In this document: in pieces, positions 52,039-59,991 of the stretch | How the letters are laid out: the number at the start of each line of letters is the position of its first letter | Numbering within the stretch: position 1 is the first letter of the stretch | From: Clostridia bacterium | GTDB lineage: Bacteria; Bacillota; Clostridia; Oscillospirales; Acutalibacteraceae | Length of the DNA stretch: 64,000 nt | Direction: 5' to 3' | Assembly (NCBI GenBank): GCA_900767025.1 | Contig: CAAFXS010000028.1 | Span: 1 to 64,000 of the forward strand | Position numbers and translations under genes: made by a program | Notes under the pieces: generated by a model | The model's input: the letters and a program-made list of their open reading frames with translations, nothing else | Told to the model about the DNA's origin: nothing | The model's database searches: none

Positions 52039-53790
52039 TTACTTTCTTAATTTGATATGAACTTCTCTTAACTGCTGTTCGGTAATTTCGTTAGGCGCAC
52101 CGCACATAAGGTCCTGTGCCTTTCCGTCCATGGGGAATGCAATTACCTCACGGATATTCTCCTCATTTCTGAGGAGCATTATCATACGGTCAATACCGGG
52201 TGCCATACCTGCGTGAGGAGGAGCACCGAACTGGAATGCGGTGTAAAGAGCACCGAATTTTTCCTTAAGCACCTCTTCGTCATAGCCTGCGATTTCAAAG
52301 GCTTTTTTCATAATATCAATATCGTGGTTACGAACTGCACCGGAGGAAAGCTCAACACCGTTGCAAACAATATCGTACTGATAAGCAAGGATTGTAAGTG
52401 GATCCTGATTTTCAAGTGCGTCAAGTCCGCCCTGCGGCATTGAGAAGGGATTGTGGGTGAAACCGATTTTCTTCTCATCCTCTTTATACTCAAACATTGG
52501 GAAATCGTTGATAAAGCAGAAACGGTAAGCGTTCTTTTCAATCAAATCAAACATTTCGCCCAGACGGGTTCTGATTTGACCTGCGTAATCGGCAGCCTTT
52601 GCCTCTGCATCGGCAATGAAGAAAATTGTGTCGCCTATTTCAAGTGATGCAATATCGGCAAGCTCTGTTTTCATATCATCGGGGATAAACTTGTCGATAG
52701 GTCCCTTGTATGACTTATCCTCCTGAACAAGCAGATAGCCGAGACCGCCCATACCGATGGACTGTGCAAATTTAAGGAGCTTTTCGTGCTTGCCCTTTGA
52801 AATTTCCTGATGAACCTTAATTGCTCTTACGGTCTGACCGTGGAAGGGCTTAAAGGTGCAACGCTGGAAAAAGTCTGTTACATCAATGATTTCAAGTGGG
52901 TTTCTCAAATCGGGCTTGTCGGTACCGTACTTGAGCATAGCCTCCTTATAGCTGATAACAGGATAAGGAGCATCGGTAACAGTATAGCCCTCGGGTGCAA
53001 ATTTCTTAAAGGTCTTTGTAAGGATTTCCTCACCAACCTTAAACACATCCTCCTGTGTTGCAAAGCTCATCTCAAAGTCAAGCTGATAGAATTCACCCGG
53101 TGAACGGTCTGCCCTTGCGTCCTCATCTCTAAAGCAGGGTGCAACCTGGAAATACTTGTCGATACCGGATACCATAAGCAGCTGTTTGTACTGCTGCGGA
53201 GCCTGTGGCAGTGCATAAAACTTGCCCTTGTGAACACGGCTTGGCACAACATAGTCACGGGCGCCCTCCGGTGAAGATGCACAGAGGATAGGAGTCTGAA
53301 TTTCCAAAAAGCCCATATTTGTCATTTCTTCCCTAAGATATGAAATAACCTTGCTCCTGAAAATAATATTATCCTTAACCTTTTGATTTCTCAAATCAAG
53401 GAAACGGTACTGAAGTCTTTTATCCTCTCTTGTTTCCTTTGATGTCTGAATTTCAAATGGAAGAGGACGGCGAACCTTACCCAGTGTGGTAACGCTTTTT
53501 GCCTCAACCTCAATTGTGCCTGTTGCAATTTTAGGGTTAACGGTTTCCTCGTCCCTTTTTTCAACAGGGCCTTTGATTGAAAGGCAGTCCTCCTTGGAAA
53601 TACCGTCAAGCAGAGAGGTGTCACGCATAACAACCTGCATAACACCGTACATATCCCTTAAATCAATAAAGGAAACACCGCCGTGGTCACGGATGTTCTC
53701 AACCCATCCTGCAATTTTAACCGTACTGCCGATATCCGACTCGCTGAACTGAGCCATGGTTTTTGTTCTGTATTGCTGTGAAAAATCCAT
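52039..53790 (-). CDS. aspS: Aspartyl-tRNA synthetase (bacterial type, possibly non-discriminating)
   Basis: 583 residues: OB-fold anticodon domain (GWVENIRDHGGVSFIDLRD), class II motif 1 (REEMTNMGFLEIQTP), motif 2 (CFRDEDARADRSPGEFYQLD), the bacterial GAD insertion and motif 3 (PPHAGMAPGIDRMIMLL). It charges tRNA(Asp). Located with gatCAB under a T-box that reads Asn, it may also charge tRNA(Asn) with Asp for amidation; that is inference. Ribosome site GAGGGAG at the end of the T-box leader. Confidence 0.96.
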   Translation of the reverse strand: MDFSQQYRTKTMAQFSESDIGSTVKIAGWVENIRDHGGVSFIDLRDMYGVMQVVMRDTSLLDGISKEDCLSIKGPVEKRDEETVNPKIATGTIEVEAKSVTTLGKVRRPLPFEIQTSKETREDKRLQYRFLDLRNQKVKDNIIFRSKVISYLREEMTNMGFLEIQTPILCASSPEGARDYVVPSRVHKGKFYALPQAPQQYKQLLMVSGIDKYFQVAPCFRDEDARADRSPGEFYQLDFEMSFATQEDVFKVGEEILTKTFKKFAPEGYTVTDAPYPVISYKEAMLKYGTDKPDLRNPLEIIDVTDFFQRCTFKPFHGQTVRAIKVHQEISKGKHEKLLKFAQSIGMGGLGYLLVQEDKSYKGPIDKFIPDDMKTELADIASLEIGDTIFFIADAEAKAADYAGQIRTRLGEMFDLIEKNAYRFCFINDFPMFEYKEDEKKIGFTHNPFSMPQGGLDALENQDPLTILAYQYDIVCNGVELSSGAVRNHDIDIMKKAFEIAGYDEEVLKEKFGALYTAFQFGAPPHAGMAPGIDRMIMLLRNEENIREVIAFPMDGKAQDLMCGAPNEITEQQLREVHIKLRK

Positions 53791-53804
53791 AATAAACTCT
53801 CCCT

Positions 53805-54058
53805 CAAAATAAAATAAGCAGTCTTAAGTCCAATAGGACGAAAGACTGCTTCCGTGGTACCACCTAAATTAGCCGATATATCAGCTCACTCAAAAGGATT
53901 AACGCTCCCCCACGCCTAATTCTACTAACAAAAATGCTTTCCTTTAGGAACTCATAGGTGTTTTTCGCTGAATGACTGCACCGCCTTGCACCAACCGACA
54001 GCTCTCTGTAACAGGAGCAAACAGCTACTCGCCTAATCACAGTTTACTTTTTATTATA
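53805..54058 (-). ncRNA. T-box riboswitch leader of aspS-gatCAB, best-read specifier AAC (Asn)
   Basis: The conserved T-box GGTGGTACCACGG lies at 53852-53864. The terminator hairpin (53818-53825 with 53842-53849, inner stem GTCC/GGAC) has a T-rich tract in minus direction. Stem I shows AGAGAGCTG and GGTTGGTG. The specifier region reads GAAAAACACCTATGAG. Anchored on the ACC...GAG block, the specifier is AAC, followed by the required purine. AAA is the only near alternative and would be followed by C. No GAC/GAT Asp codon stands at that place. Confidence 0.88.
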
Positions 54059-54063
54059 GGGTT

Positions 54064-54092
54064 ATAATAACACTAATTTTATTATTAGTCAA
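54064..54092 (-). promoter_or_regulatory. Promoter of the T-box/aspS transcript
   Basis: Minus strand TTGACT (54087-54092), 17-bp spacer, TATTAT (54064-54069). The -35 box overlaps the last codons of the upstream gene. Confidence 0.7.
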
Positions 54093-54675
54093 CAATTTGT
54101 TTTTTATCTATGCTCATTTTACAAATTATTTGCATAATGATTTCAAGAACATATATTGCAAGGGTTATGTACCAGCCGATACCCACACCGCCGATAACAA
54201 GACCCAGCGTTACAAATACTGCGGTATTGATAATGCTGAAAATCATATTTCTTAAAAATCCTGTTTTTGTAACGGAAAACAGTGATGAAATAATAACCGC
54301 CAGCGAAAGCACCACAACAAGTGCCATACTGATTACCGGCATCAGCACCGTGCCGATTTCAAGACTGCCGTCAATCAATCCCTTGATAAGTGTAACAAGG
54401 CTGATGCTGTCATACATAGGCAGGCACATTGACGCAAGAGGTGTGAAGAAAAGCACAAGACGTACAATAAGGAGCGGTGAGGCAACGGAGCTTGAACGAA
54501 GAATACCTAAAAAACGATTTACTGCGTCAACCTCTCTCTGTGCCTGCTCGGCATCCGCCTTGAGCCTGTTTTCCATATCATAATAAACAAGATTAACTCC
54601 GCACTTGGGGCAGTTTTCCTTAAGATAAAACGGACTCAGCTTTTCACCGCATTTGGGACACTGATTAATTTTCAT
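54085..54675 (-). CDS. Zinc-ribbon membrane protein of unknown function
   Basis: 196 residues from the ATG at 54675 (GGGAGGTG upstream). The N-terminal zinc ribbon CPKCGEKLSPFYLKENCPKC is followed by a short coiled coil (ENRLKADAEQAQREVDAV) and about four membrane helices (65-180). Cytoplasmic zinc ribbon plus helices is common in uncharacterised Firmicutes proteins. It overlaps the GPH symporter gene by 11 bp. Confidence 0.8.
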   Translation of the reverse strand: MKINQCPKCGEKLSPFYLKENCPKCGVNLVYYDMENRLKADAEQAQREVDAVNRFLGILRSSSVASPLLIVRLVLFFTPLASMCLPMYDSISLVTLIKGLIDGSLEIGTVLMPVISMALVVVLSLAVIISSLFSVTKTGFLRNMIFSIINTAVFVTLGLVIGGVGIGWYITLAIYVLEIIMQIICKMSIDKKQIVD

Positions 54676-56128
54676 TGCGTACACCTCCCGAAACCTCTTT
54701 GGAAAGCTCTTCACGGCGAACCTTCATATCTGCTCTGATTTCTTCAAGCTTTTTACCTGTCAGGTTGTAGAAAAGATAAGGTATAAGCGAAAGCAGTCCA
54801 AGGAGATAGGGCACAAATGTATAAAGCGCCCAGATATATAAATCTGTTTTATCGCCCTTCATTGCAACAGCTTCGCCGGCAGAATTATAGGTAAAGGATA
54901 AACCGATTATGGGCAGTAAAGCCGTACCCAAGGAGGTTGAAATTGAGCCTGTCAGCTTTGCAATAAAGGTCAGAACGGAAAAGCTTACGCCCTCGTTTCT
55001 TTCCCCTGTTTTCCACTCCATATAATCCACTGTATCGCCAATCATTTCCGTAGGAATAACGGCGTTTATTGTGTTGAAAAAGCTGAAAACAAAATTCTGT
55101 ATCATCAAAAGTATTGAGATAACAAGAACATTTGAATTATAGAAATTAAGACCTGTAACAAATACAAGTGTTCCCACAATGAAACGGCAAACAATATTTA
55201 TAATAACAATCTGCCTGTTATCAAACCTTTTCTTAACCTTGGGGATTAAGAGATAAGTAAGAAATCCGAAAATTGTTCCCGGAAGATTTATCCACAAAAT
55301 TGCCGAGTTAAGGTTTAAAACCTCTGAATAATAATATGTTTGGAACACACCGGCAAGACCTGCAAAAGCACCCAGTACATTACCTATTATTATCAGCATC
55401 AAGGGCTTATTTTTAAACATAACCTTAAAGCCCTCAAGCACCGACGGCTCCTTAACGGACTGCACAACACGCTCACGGGTTTTAAGACCTGCCAGTGAGA
55501 AAAGACCCAAAAGCATAAATGCGGCAACTATTGCAAGAATAAGGAAATCCTGTGAAAGAGTTATTCCCCAAACTCCGTTATTTGAAAAGTCCATCATAAC
55601 CACAAGTACAGTTGTGGAAATACCGCCGACAAGGCCCGAAATAAATCTTGCTGATGAAATAGCCCTTGTTCTGTCCCCGGGTGACGGAGAAATTGCCGTG
55701 CTCATGCCCCAGAAAGGAACATCACCTATGGTATAGAAAAATTCCCATATAAAATAGGATATGTACATATAAACAATTTTTACCGTTGTGGATTTAGCAT
55801 CTGCTAAAATCTCTGGACCGGCAAAAAGCATAATCGTTGCTATAGAAAGCGGAATGGGAACAAAAAGAAGATACGGTCGCAGCTTTCCGTAACGGGTTCT
55901 TGTTTTGTCAATAAGACCTCCCATAATCGGGTCATTAATTGTGTCCCATATACCAAGCACCAAAATCATTGTTGCCACCGCTTCACCGGGTATGCCGAAA
56001 ACCTTTGTAAAAAACAGCGACAGATATCCGCCGGCTACCAGATTGTAACCGAAAACCTGTCCTGCATTGGCAAAGCCGTAAGCAAGATTTTCCTTAACGC
56101 CCACATAGCGTATTTCCTTTTCTGCCAA
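54665..56128 (-). CDS. GPH family glycoside:cation symporter (MelB-like)
   Basis: 487 residues, twelve membrane helices. GYLSLFFTKVFGIPGEAVAT, WDTINDPIMGGLIDKTRTRY and GKLRPYLLF, with the Asp residues that bind Na+ in the first helices, identify the MelB branch. It probably imports a di- or oligosaccharide glycoside. TTG start after GGGGGAG. No glycosidase is adjacent, so the substrate is open. It could feed any of the cytoplasmic glycosidases in the window. Confidence 0.92.
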   Translation of the reverse strand: MAEKEIRYVGVKENLAYGFANAGQVFGYNLVAGGYLSLFFTKVFGIPGEAVATMILVLGIWDTINDPIMGGLIDKTRTRYGKLRPYLLFVPIPLSIATIMLFAGPEILADAKSTTVKIVYMYISYFIWEFFYTIGDVPFWGMSTAISPSPGDRTRAISSARFISGLVGGISTTVLVVMMDFSNNGVWGITLSQDFLILAIVAAFMLLGLFSLAGLKTRERVVQSVKEPSVLEGFKVMFKNKPLMLIIIGNVLGAFAGLAGVFQTYYYSEVLNLNSAILWINLPGTIFGFLTYLLIPKVKKRFDNRQIVIINIVCRFIVGTLVFVTGLNFYNSNVLVISILLMIQNFVFSFFNTINAVIPTEMIGDTVDYMEWKTGERNEGVSFSVLTFIAKLTGSISTSLGTALLPIIGLSFTYNSAGEAVAMKGDKTDLYIWALYTFVPYLLGLLSLIPYLFYNLTGKKLEEIRADMKVRREELSKEVSGGVRNEN

Positions 56129-56171
56129 AGCAAACTCCCCCTAATTACTACTCAATTATATTAAAACAAAA

Positions 56172-56191
56172 GGTTGACATAAATGTCAACC
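56172..56191. terminator. Terminator GGTTGACA-TAAA-TGTCAACC
   Basis: Perfect 8-bp stem with a 4-nt loop and A/T runs on both sides, just after the lipoprotein gene at 56207 (minus). Confidence 0.8.
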
Positions 56192-56206
56192 CTTTTTTAA
56201 TGTTAT

Positions 56207-56689
56207 TTATTTCTCTGTTGTTGAATTGCCTTTGGCACTGTAATCGGGAACGCGGTTTTCAAGCTTTTTGTACTCATTAGTGTTCATATCCTTCATAAGC
56301 ACCTTATCACCGTCAAAGGAAATCAAATATTCACCCACGGTTTTCATTGAAAAGGTTTTTCCGCCGTCCTTGGAGGTGATATCCTCGTTTTGAGTAACAA
56401 CATTTGCCACTACCTTGATATAATTGTCGCCCTTATACTCAACGCCGCTTGATGCCACCATAAAGCTGTAATCGTCCTTCATATCGGCAAGTCCAAGCTC
56501 TTCGGCAGTATAGGAATCTTTAATATAGTTTATTGCGTCTGCTTCCTTAATCTTTGCACCTTCCGTTGTGACCGCACTTGTGGAGGCAGTAGCTTCGCCG
56601 TCTTTATCCGACGAGCATCCCGCAAAAGCAAGGCACATCAAGGCACAGGCAAGCAGAACTGATATAAGCTTTTTTATATCAATCACCAA
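56207..56689 (-). CDS. Putative lipoprotein
   Basis: 160 residues. The signal peptide KKLISVLLACALMCLAFAGC has a lipobox ending at about Cys 25. The mature protein is small, acidic at the front, then beta-rich (YLISFDGDKVLMKDMNTNEY). No family recognised. The predicted TTG start (56689) has no well-spaced ribosome site, so translation may start one or two codons later at GTG. Monocistronic, ending in the hairpin at 56172-56191. Confidence 0.75.
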   Translation of the reverse strand: MVIDIKKLISVLLACALMCLAFAGCSSDKDGEATASTSAVTTEGAKIKEADAINYIKDSYTAEELGLADMKDDYSFMVASSGVEYKGDNYIKVVANVVTQNEDITSKDGGKTFSMKTVGEYLISFDGDKVLMKDMNTNEYKKLENRVPDYSAKGNSTTEK

Positions 56690-56706
56690 CCTTTGTTACT
56701 AAAGGA

Positions 56707-57126
56707 TTATTCCTCTTCTTCGTCCTCTTCCTCAATTTCAAACTCAAGCATTTCACCGCAGTTGGGGCAAGGAATTGCACCGTTTAAAACAGTTTCCTCG
56801 TCAACTGTAATTTCTGCTCCGCAAAGAGGACACTCAACCTCAAACTCGCCGCACTCGTCGTCGCAGTCACAGCAATCGTCACAATCGCAGCAGTCATAAT
56901 CGTCGTCATCCATAAGGAAATCCTCAACATCGGCAAGGTCCTCGTCAACAGCATCAATCTGCTCTGCAAGCATTTCCATGCCCTCTGTCATATCGTCAAT
57001 ATCCTCATTAAGATTTTCAAGCACATCAATGATAGCTCTGTAAATCTTTGCCTCTTTTTTGTCCTCGTCAATTCCGAGACCGTCAAGCAGTCCCTTAAGA
57101 TAGCCTAAGCTTTCTGTTGTTGCCAT
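56707..57126 (-). CDS. CD1247-N-like acidic protein with zinc ribbon
   Basis: 139 residues. An N-terminal helical domain (SLGYLKGLLDGLGIDEDKKE, then LENLNEDIDDMTEGMEML) of the kind found in clostridial CD1247-type proteins leads into an Asp/Cys-rich linker (DDYDCCDCDDCCDCDDECGE). A zinc ribbon (CPLCGAEI...CPNCGEM) and an all-Glu/Asp tail follow. Function unknown. The Cys-Asp linker could bind several metal ions. ATG start with AAGGAG. Followed upstream by efp. Confidence 0.8.
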   Translation of the reverse strand: MATTESLGYLKGLLDGLGIDEDKKEAKIYRAIIDVLENLNEDIDDMTEGMEMLAEQIDAVDEDLADVEDFLMDDDDYDCCDCDDCCDCDDECGEFEVECPLCGAEITVDEETVLNGAIPCPNCGEMLEFEIEEEDEEEE

Positions 57127-57166
57127 AATAATACTCCTTAATATTTTGATATATTGTTATTATCCC

Positions 57167-57724
57167 TTATGCTCTTTCCATATATTCACAGGTTCTTGTG
57201 TCAATTCTGATCATATCGCCCTCGTTGATGAAAAGAGGAACACGAATTTCTGCACCTGTTTCAACCTTTGCAGGCTTAAGAGTGTTGGTTGCAGTATTGC
57301 CTTTAAGGCCCGGCTCTGTTTCTGTAACCTCAAGAGTTACGAAGGTAGGCGGCTCAACGCCGAACACCTTGCCCTTGTAGGAAAGAATACGGCAGATTTC
57401 ATTTTCCTTAACGAACTTGAAATTATCCGACAAATCAGCCTCTGATACGGGAATCATCTCAAAGGTTTCATTATCCATAAAGTAATAAAGGCCGTCGTCG
57501 TTATATGAATAAGCCATTTCCTTTCTTTCAATAAAAGCTGTGGGGAATTTTGCTGATGGGTTATAGCTCTTTTCTGTTACTGCACCTGTAATAACATTCT
57601 TTGTCTTTGTTCTTACAAAAGCTGCACCCTTACCCGGCTTAACATGCTGAAATTCGATAACCTGCAAAACATTGCCGTCCTCTTCAAATGTAACGCCGTT
57701 TCTGAAATCACCTGCTGATACCAT
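57167..57724 (-). CDS. efp: Translation elongation factor P
   Basis: 185 residues, three beta domains. The tip loop PGKGAAFVRTK holds Lys 32, the usual modified residue. The C-terminal GDMIRIDTRTCEYMERA is the family end. It rescues ribosomes at polyproline. Ribosome site GGAGG. Usually near aroQ and a peptidase in Firmicutes; here aroQ is directly upstream. Confidence 0.97.
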   Translation of the reverse strand: MVSAGDFRNGVTFEEDGNVLQVIEFQHVKPGKGAAFVRTKTKNVITGAVTEKSYNPSAKFPTAFIERKEMAYSYNDDGLYYFMDNETFEMIPVSEADLSDNFKFVKENEICRILSYKGKVFGVEPPTFVTLEVTETEPGLKGNTATNTLKPAKVETGAEIRVPLFINEGDMIRIDTRTCEYMERA

Positions 57725-57780
57725 AATTTATACCTCCAAAGTTAACATAATCAGTTAAATATAATATTTACTAATATATT

Positions 57781-58218
57781 CTATATTATTTCGAGCAATA
57801 AATCAATACCCATTTTATAGCTGTCCTTGCCGTAACCGCAAATTTGCTTAACGCAGACATCGGTAATAACGGAAATTTTCCTAAAATCTTCTCTTTCGTG
57901 GATATTTGACATATGCACCTCAACAAAGGGAGTGAACTCCGATACTGCCTCGATGGCGTCACGGATTGCGTAGGAATAATGGGTATACGCCCCGGCATTG
58001 ATTACAACGCCGTCAAACTCGTCCTTGCTTTCGTGGATAACATCAATAATGTCGCCCTCGTGGTTTGACTGAAAAAAGCTGAGCTTGGCACCGTTTACCT
58101 TGCCGTAGAGCTTTAACTCGTCGTTAATCTGCTTAAGGGTTTCACCACCGTAAACATTCTTTTTGCGCACACCTGTCATATTCAGGTTTGGACCGTTTAA
58201 AATAAGAATTTTTTTCAT
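57781..58218 (-). CDS. aroQ: Type II 3-dehydroquinate dehydratase
   Basis: 145 residues. ILNGPNLNMTGVRKKNVYGG at the N-terminus has the catalytic Arg and Tyr, VVINAGAYTHYSYAIRDAI the substrate Asn/Ala loop, and FVEVHMSNIHEREDFR the catalytic His. It makes 3-dehydroshikimate for aromatic amino acids. Followed by efp in the same direction. Confidence 0.97.
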   Translation of the reverse strand: MKKILILNGPNLNMTGVRKKNVYGGETLKQINDELKLYGKVNGAKLSFFQSNHEGDIIDVIHESKDEFDGVVINAGAYTHYSYAIRDAIEAVSEFTPFVEVHMSNIHEREDFRKISVITDVCVKQICGYGKDSYKMGIDLLLEII

Positions 58219-58255
58219 AACAATCTTCCGTTTCCGTTAAGCTTTTACAAAAAAA

Positions 58256-58282
58256 CAGCGGAACACATTTCTTGCTCCGCTG
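58256..58282 (-). terminator. Terminator of rpsU
   Basis: CAGCGGA (58256-58262) with TCCGCTG (58276-58282); in minus direction a seven-T run follows. Confidence 0.85.
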
Positions 58283-58292
58283 CTATAAGTAA

Positions 58293-58469
58293 TTATTTGT
58301 ACTTTCTTTTACGAGCTGCCTCGCTCTTCTTCTTACGAGCAACAGAAGGCTTTTCGTAATGCTCTCTTTTGCGGACTTCCTGAATAATACCGTCACGAGA
58401 AGTCTGGCGCTTAAATCTTCTAAGGGCGCTGTCAAGAGATTCATTTTCCTTAACTTTTACTTGGCTCAT
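58293..58469 (-). CDS. rpsU: 30S ribosomal protein S21
   Basis: 58 residues, short and very basic: MSQVKVKENESLDSALRRFK, then TSRDGIIQEVRKREHYEKPS and a C-terminal run of Lys/Arg (ARKKKSEAARKRKYK). This is the complete Firmicutes S21. Ribosome site GGGAGG. It stands alone with its own promoter and terminator, apart from the more common neighbours (yqeY, era). Confidence 0.97.
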   Translation of the reverse strand: MSQVKVKENESLDSALRRFKRQTSRDGIIQEVRKREHYEKPSVARKKKSEAARKRKYK

Positions 58470-58527
58470 CCAATTCCCTCCCTTTCACCACCGGGGGTAT
58501 TTGATACTTTGTTAATATCTGTGCAAG

Positions 58528-58556
58528 ATTATATACAAAAACATTGTAAAAGTCAA
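58528..58556 (-). promoter_or_regulatory. Promoter of rpsU
   Basis: Minus strand TTGACT (58551-58556), 17-bp spacer, TATAAT (58528-58533). Confidence 0.8.
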
Positions 58557-58585
58557 GCATTTTGACAAGAAATATAAATATTTTG

Positions 58586-59053
58586 TTAATTTTTTTCGTC
58601 GTTCTTTTTCTTTTTAAATATAACCAGCTTGCTGAAAACATAATTGAGAATAACAACAACCACCTGCATTATTATTTTTGCAATCATATTTCCGTTGATG
58701 TTAACGCTTAAAATATCCCAACTTATATTACCCATATGGCAAATATCAATCATAAGCCACAGACCGGCTTCTTCAACCACAAGGCTGAAAATCCTTGCGC
58801 CGAAAAAACCGATTAACTCTTTGATAACCACATTTGCTTTCCAGCTTTTGGACTCAAAAACCCACAGTTTGTTAGTGAAATATGCAAATATAACAGTTAT
58901 AAGCCAGCTAACAACATTTGTTACAAGATACAGCTTTTCGCCTAAAATCAGCTCAAAAAGCTTGAAGCTGACAAGGTTAACTACTGTGGCAAGCACGCCG
59001 AAAAAAACGTAACTTATAATCTCTTTGTATTTAAGAAACAGCTTTTTAATCAT
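58586..59053 (-). CDS. GtrA-family membrane protein
   Basis: 155 residues, four membrane helices: YVFFGVLATVVNLVSFKLFE opens the domain, NKLWVFESKSW follows, and YVFSKLVIFKKKKNDEKN closes it. GtrA-type proteins are thought to flip polyprenyl-phosphate-linked sugars. It overlaps the GT2 gene by 4 bp (ATGA), forming a likely GtrA-GtrB pair. Confidence 0.92.
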   Translation of the reverse strand: MIKKLFLKYKEIISYVFFGVLATVVNLVSFKLFELILGEKLYLVTNVVSWLITVIFAYFTNKLWVFESKSWKANVVIKELIGFFGARIFSLVVEEAGLWLMIDICHMGNISWDILSVNINGNMIAKIIMQVVVVILNYVFSKLVIFKKKKNDEKN

Positions 59054-59991
59054 TTGTTCAACAATTCCTTATACTTATCATTTGCCCTTTGTAAATCCAT
59101 CTCAAAGTCCTGACGGTTTTTCTGCTTAATTGTATCAAGAACAAGACCGGAGAAAAAGCTTACTATTGCGGCAAGCATTGTAATTCCGCATACTACAACG
59201 GTTGGCAGCTTGTCCACAGTTCCTGTCTGGAAAAAGTCAAAAAGAACAGGAAGGAAAAAGCCTGCTGAAAGCAAAAACAACACAAGACCGATAAGGGAGA
59301 AAAATGCAAGTGGTTTATAATTCTTAAACAATTTAATAATTGTTTTAATTACCTTAAAGCCGTCCGAATAGGTGTTGAGCTTTGACTCACTGCCCTCGGG
59401 TCTGTCCCTGTATTCAATAACAACATTTTCGCAGAACATATTTTTATCAACTGTGTGGATAGTCATTTCAGTTTCAATTTCAAAGCCCTTGGAAAGAACC
59501 GGGAAGGTCTTTACAAAATTATAGCTGAAAGCTCTGTAACCTGTCATTATATCCTTAATGTCACTTTTGAAAATTGTATTGATGCTTGCCCTTACCAATG
59601 AATTACCAAAATTGTGGAAAGGTCTTTTGTTCTCCTCAAAATAGGTGGAGGAGAGCCTGTCCCCTACTACCATATCAACATTTCTTTCAAGGACCTTGTC
59701 GCACATTTCCCTTGCGAATTCAGCCGGATAGGTATCGTCGCCGTCAGTCATAATATAGCACTGAGCGTCAATATCCCTGAACATTCTTCTGATAACATTA
59801 CCCTTGCCCTGCTGGTACTCGCGGCGAACAACAGCGCCCTCTGCCTCGGCAATTTTTGCGGTATCATCGCTGGAATTATTATCATAAACATATATTGTTG
59901 CCTCCGGCAGAACCTTCTGAAAGTCATTGATAACTTTTTTGATAGTAACTGCCTCGTTGTAACAGGGAATCAATACTGCTATTTTATCCAT
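59050..59991 (-). CDS. Glycosyltransferase family 2 (GtrB/dolichol-phosphate-sugar synthase-like)
   Basis: 313 residues. The GT-A domain has IPCYNEAVTIKKVINDFQK and YVYDNNSSDDTAKIAE, with the metal-binding DGDDTYPAEF. Two C-terminal membrane helices (about 225-250 and 262-285) follow, as in GtrB. It probably transfers a sugar from a nucleotide to polyprenyl phosphate. It overlaps GtrA downstream and the large membrane protein upstream, so the three are co-translated. Confidence 0.93.
   Translation of the reverse strand: MDKIAVLIPCYNEAVTIKKVINDFQKVLPEATIYVYDNNSSDDTAKIAEAEGAVVRREYQQGKGNVIRRMFRDIDAQCYIMTDGDDTYPAEFAREMCDKVLERNVDMVVGDRLSSTYFEENKRPFHNFGNSLVRASINTIFKSDIKDIMTGYRAFSYNFVKTFPVLSKGFEIETEMTIHTVDKNMFCENVVIEYRDRPEGSESKLNTYSDGFKVIKTIIKLFKNYKPLAFFSLIGLVLFLLSAGFFLPVLFDFFQTGTVDKLPTVVVCGITMLAAIVSFFSGLVLDTIKQKNRQDFEMDLQRANDKYKELLNK

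Noticed and set aside
53856..53861. GGTACC in the aspS leader as a simple restriction-type palindrome
   Set aside because: It is part of the conserved T-box sequence GGTGGTACCACGG.
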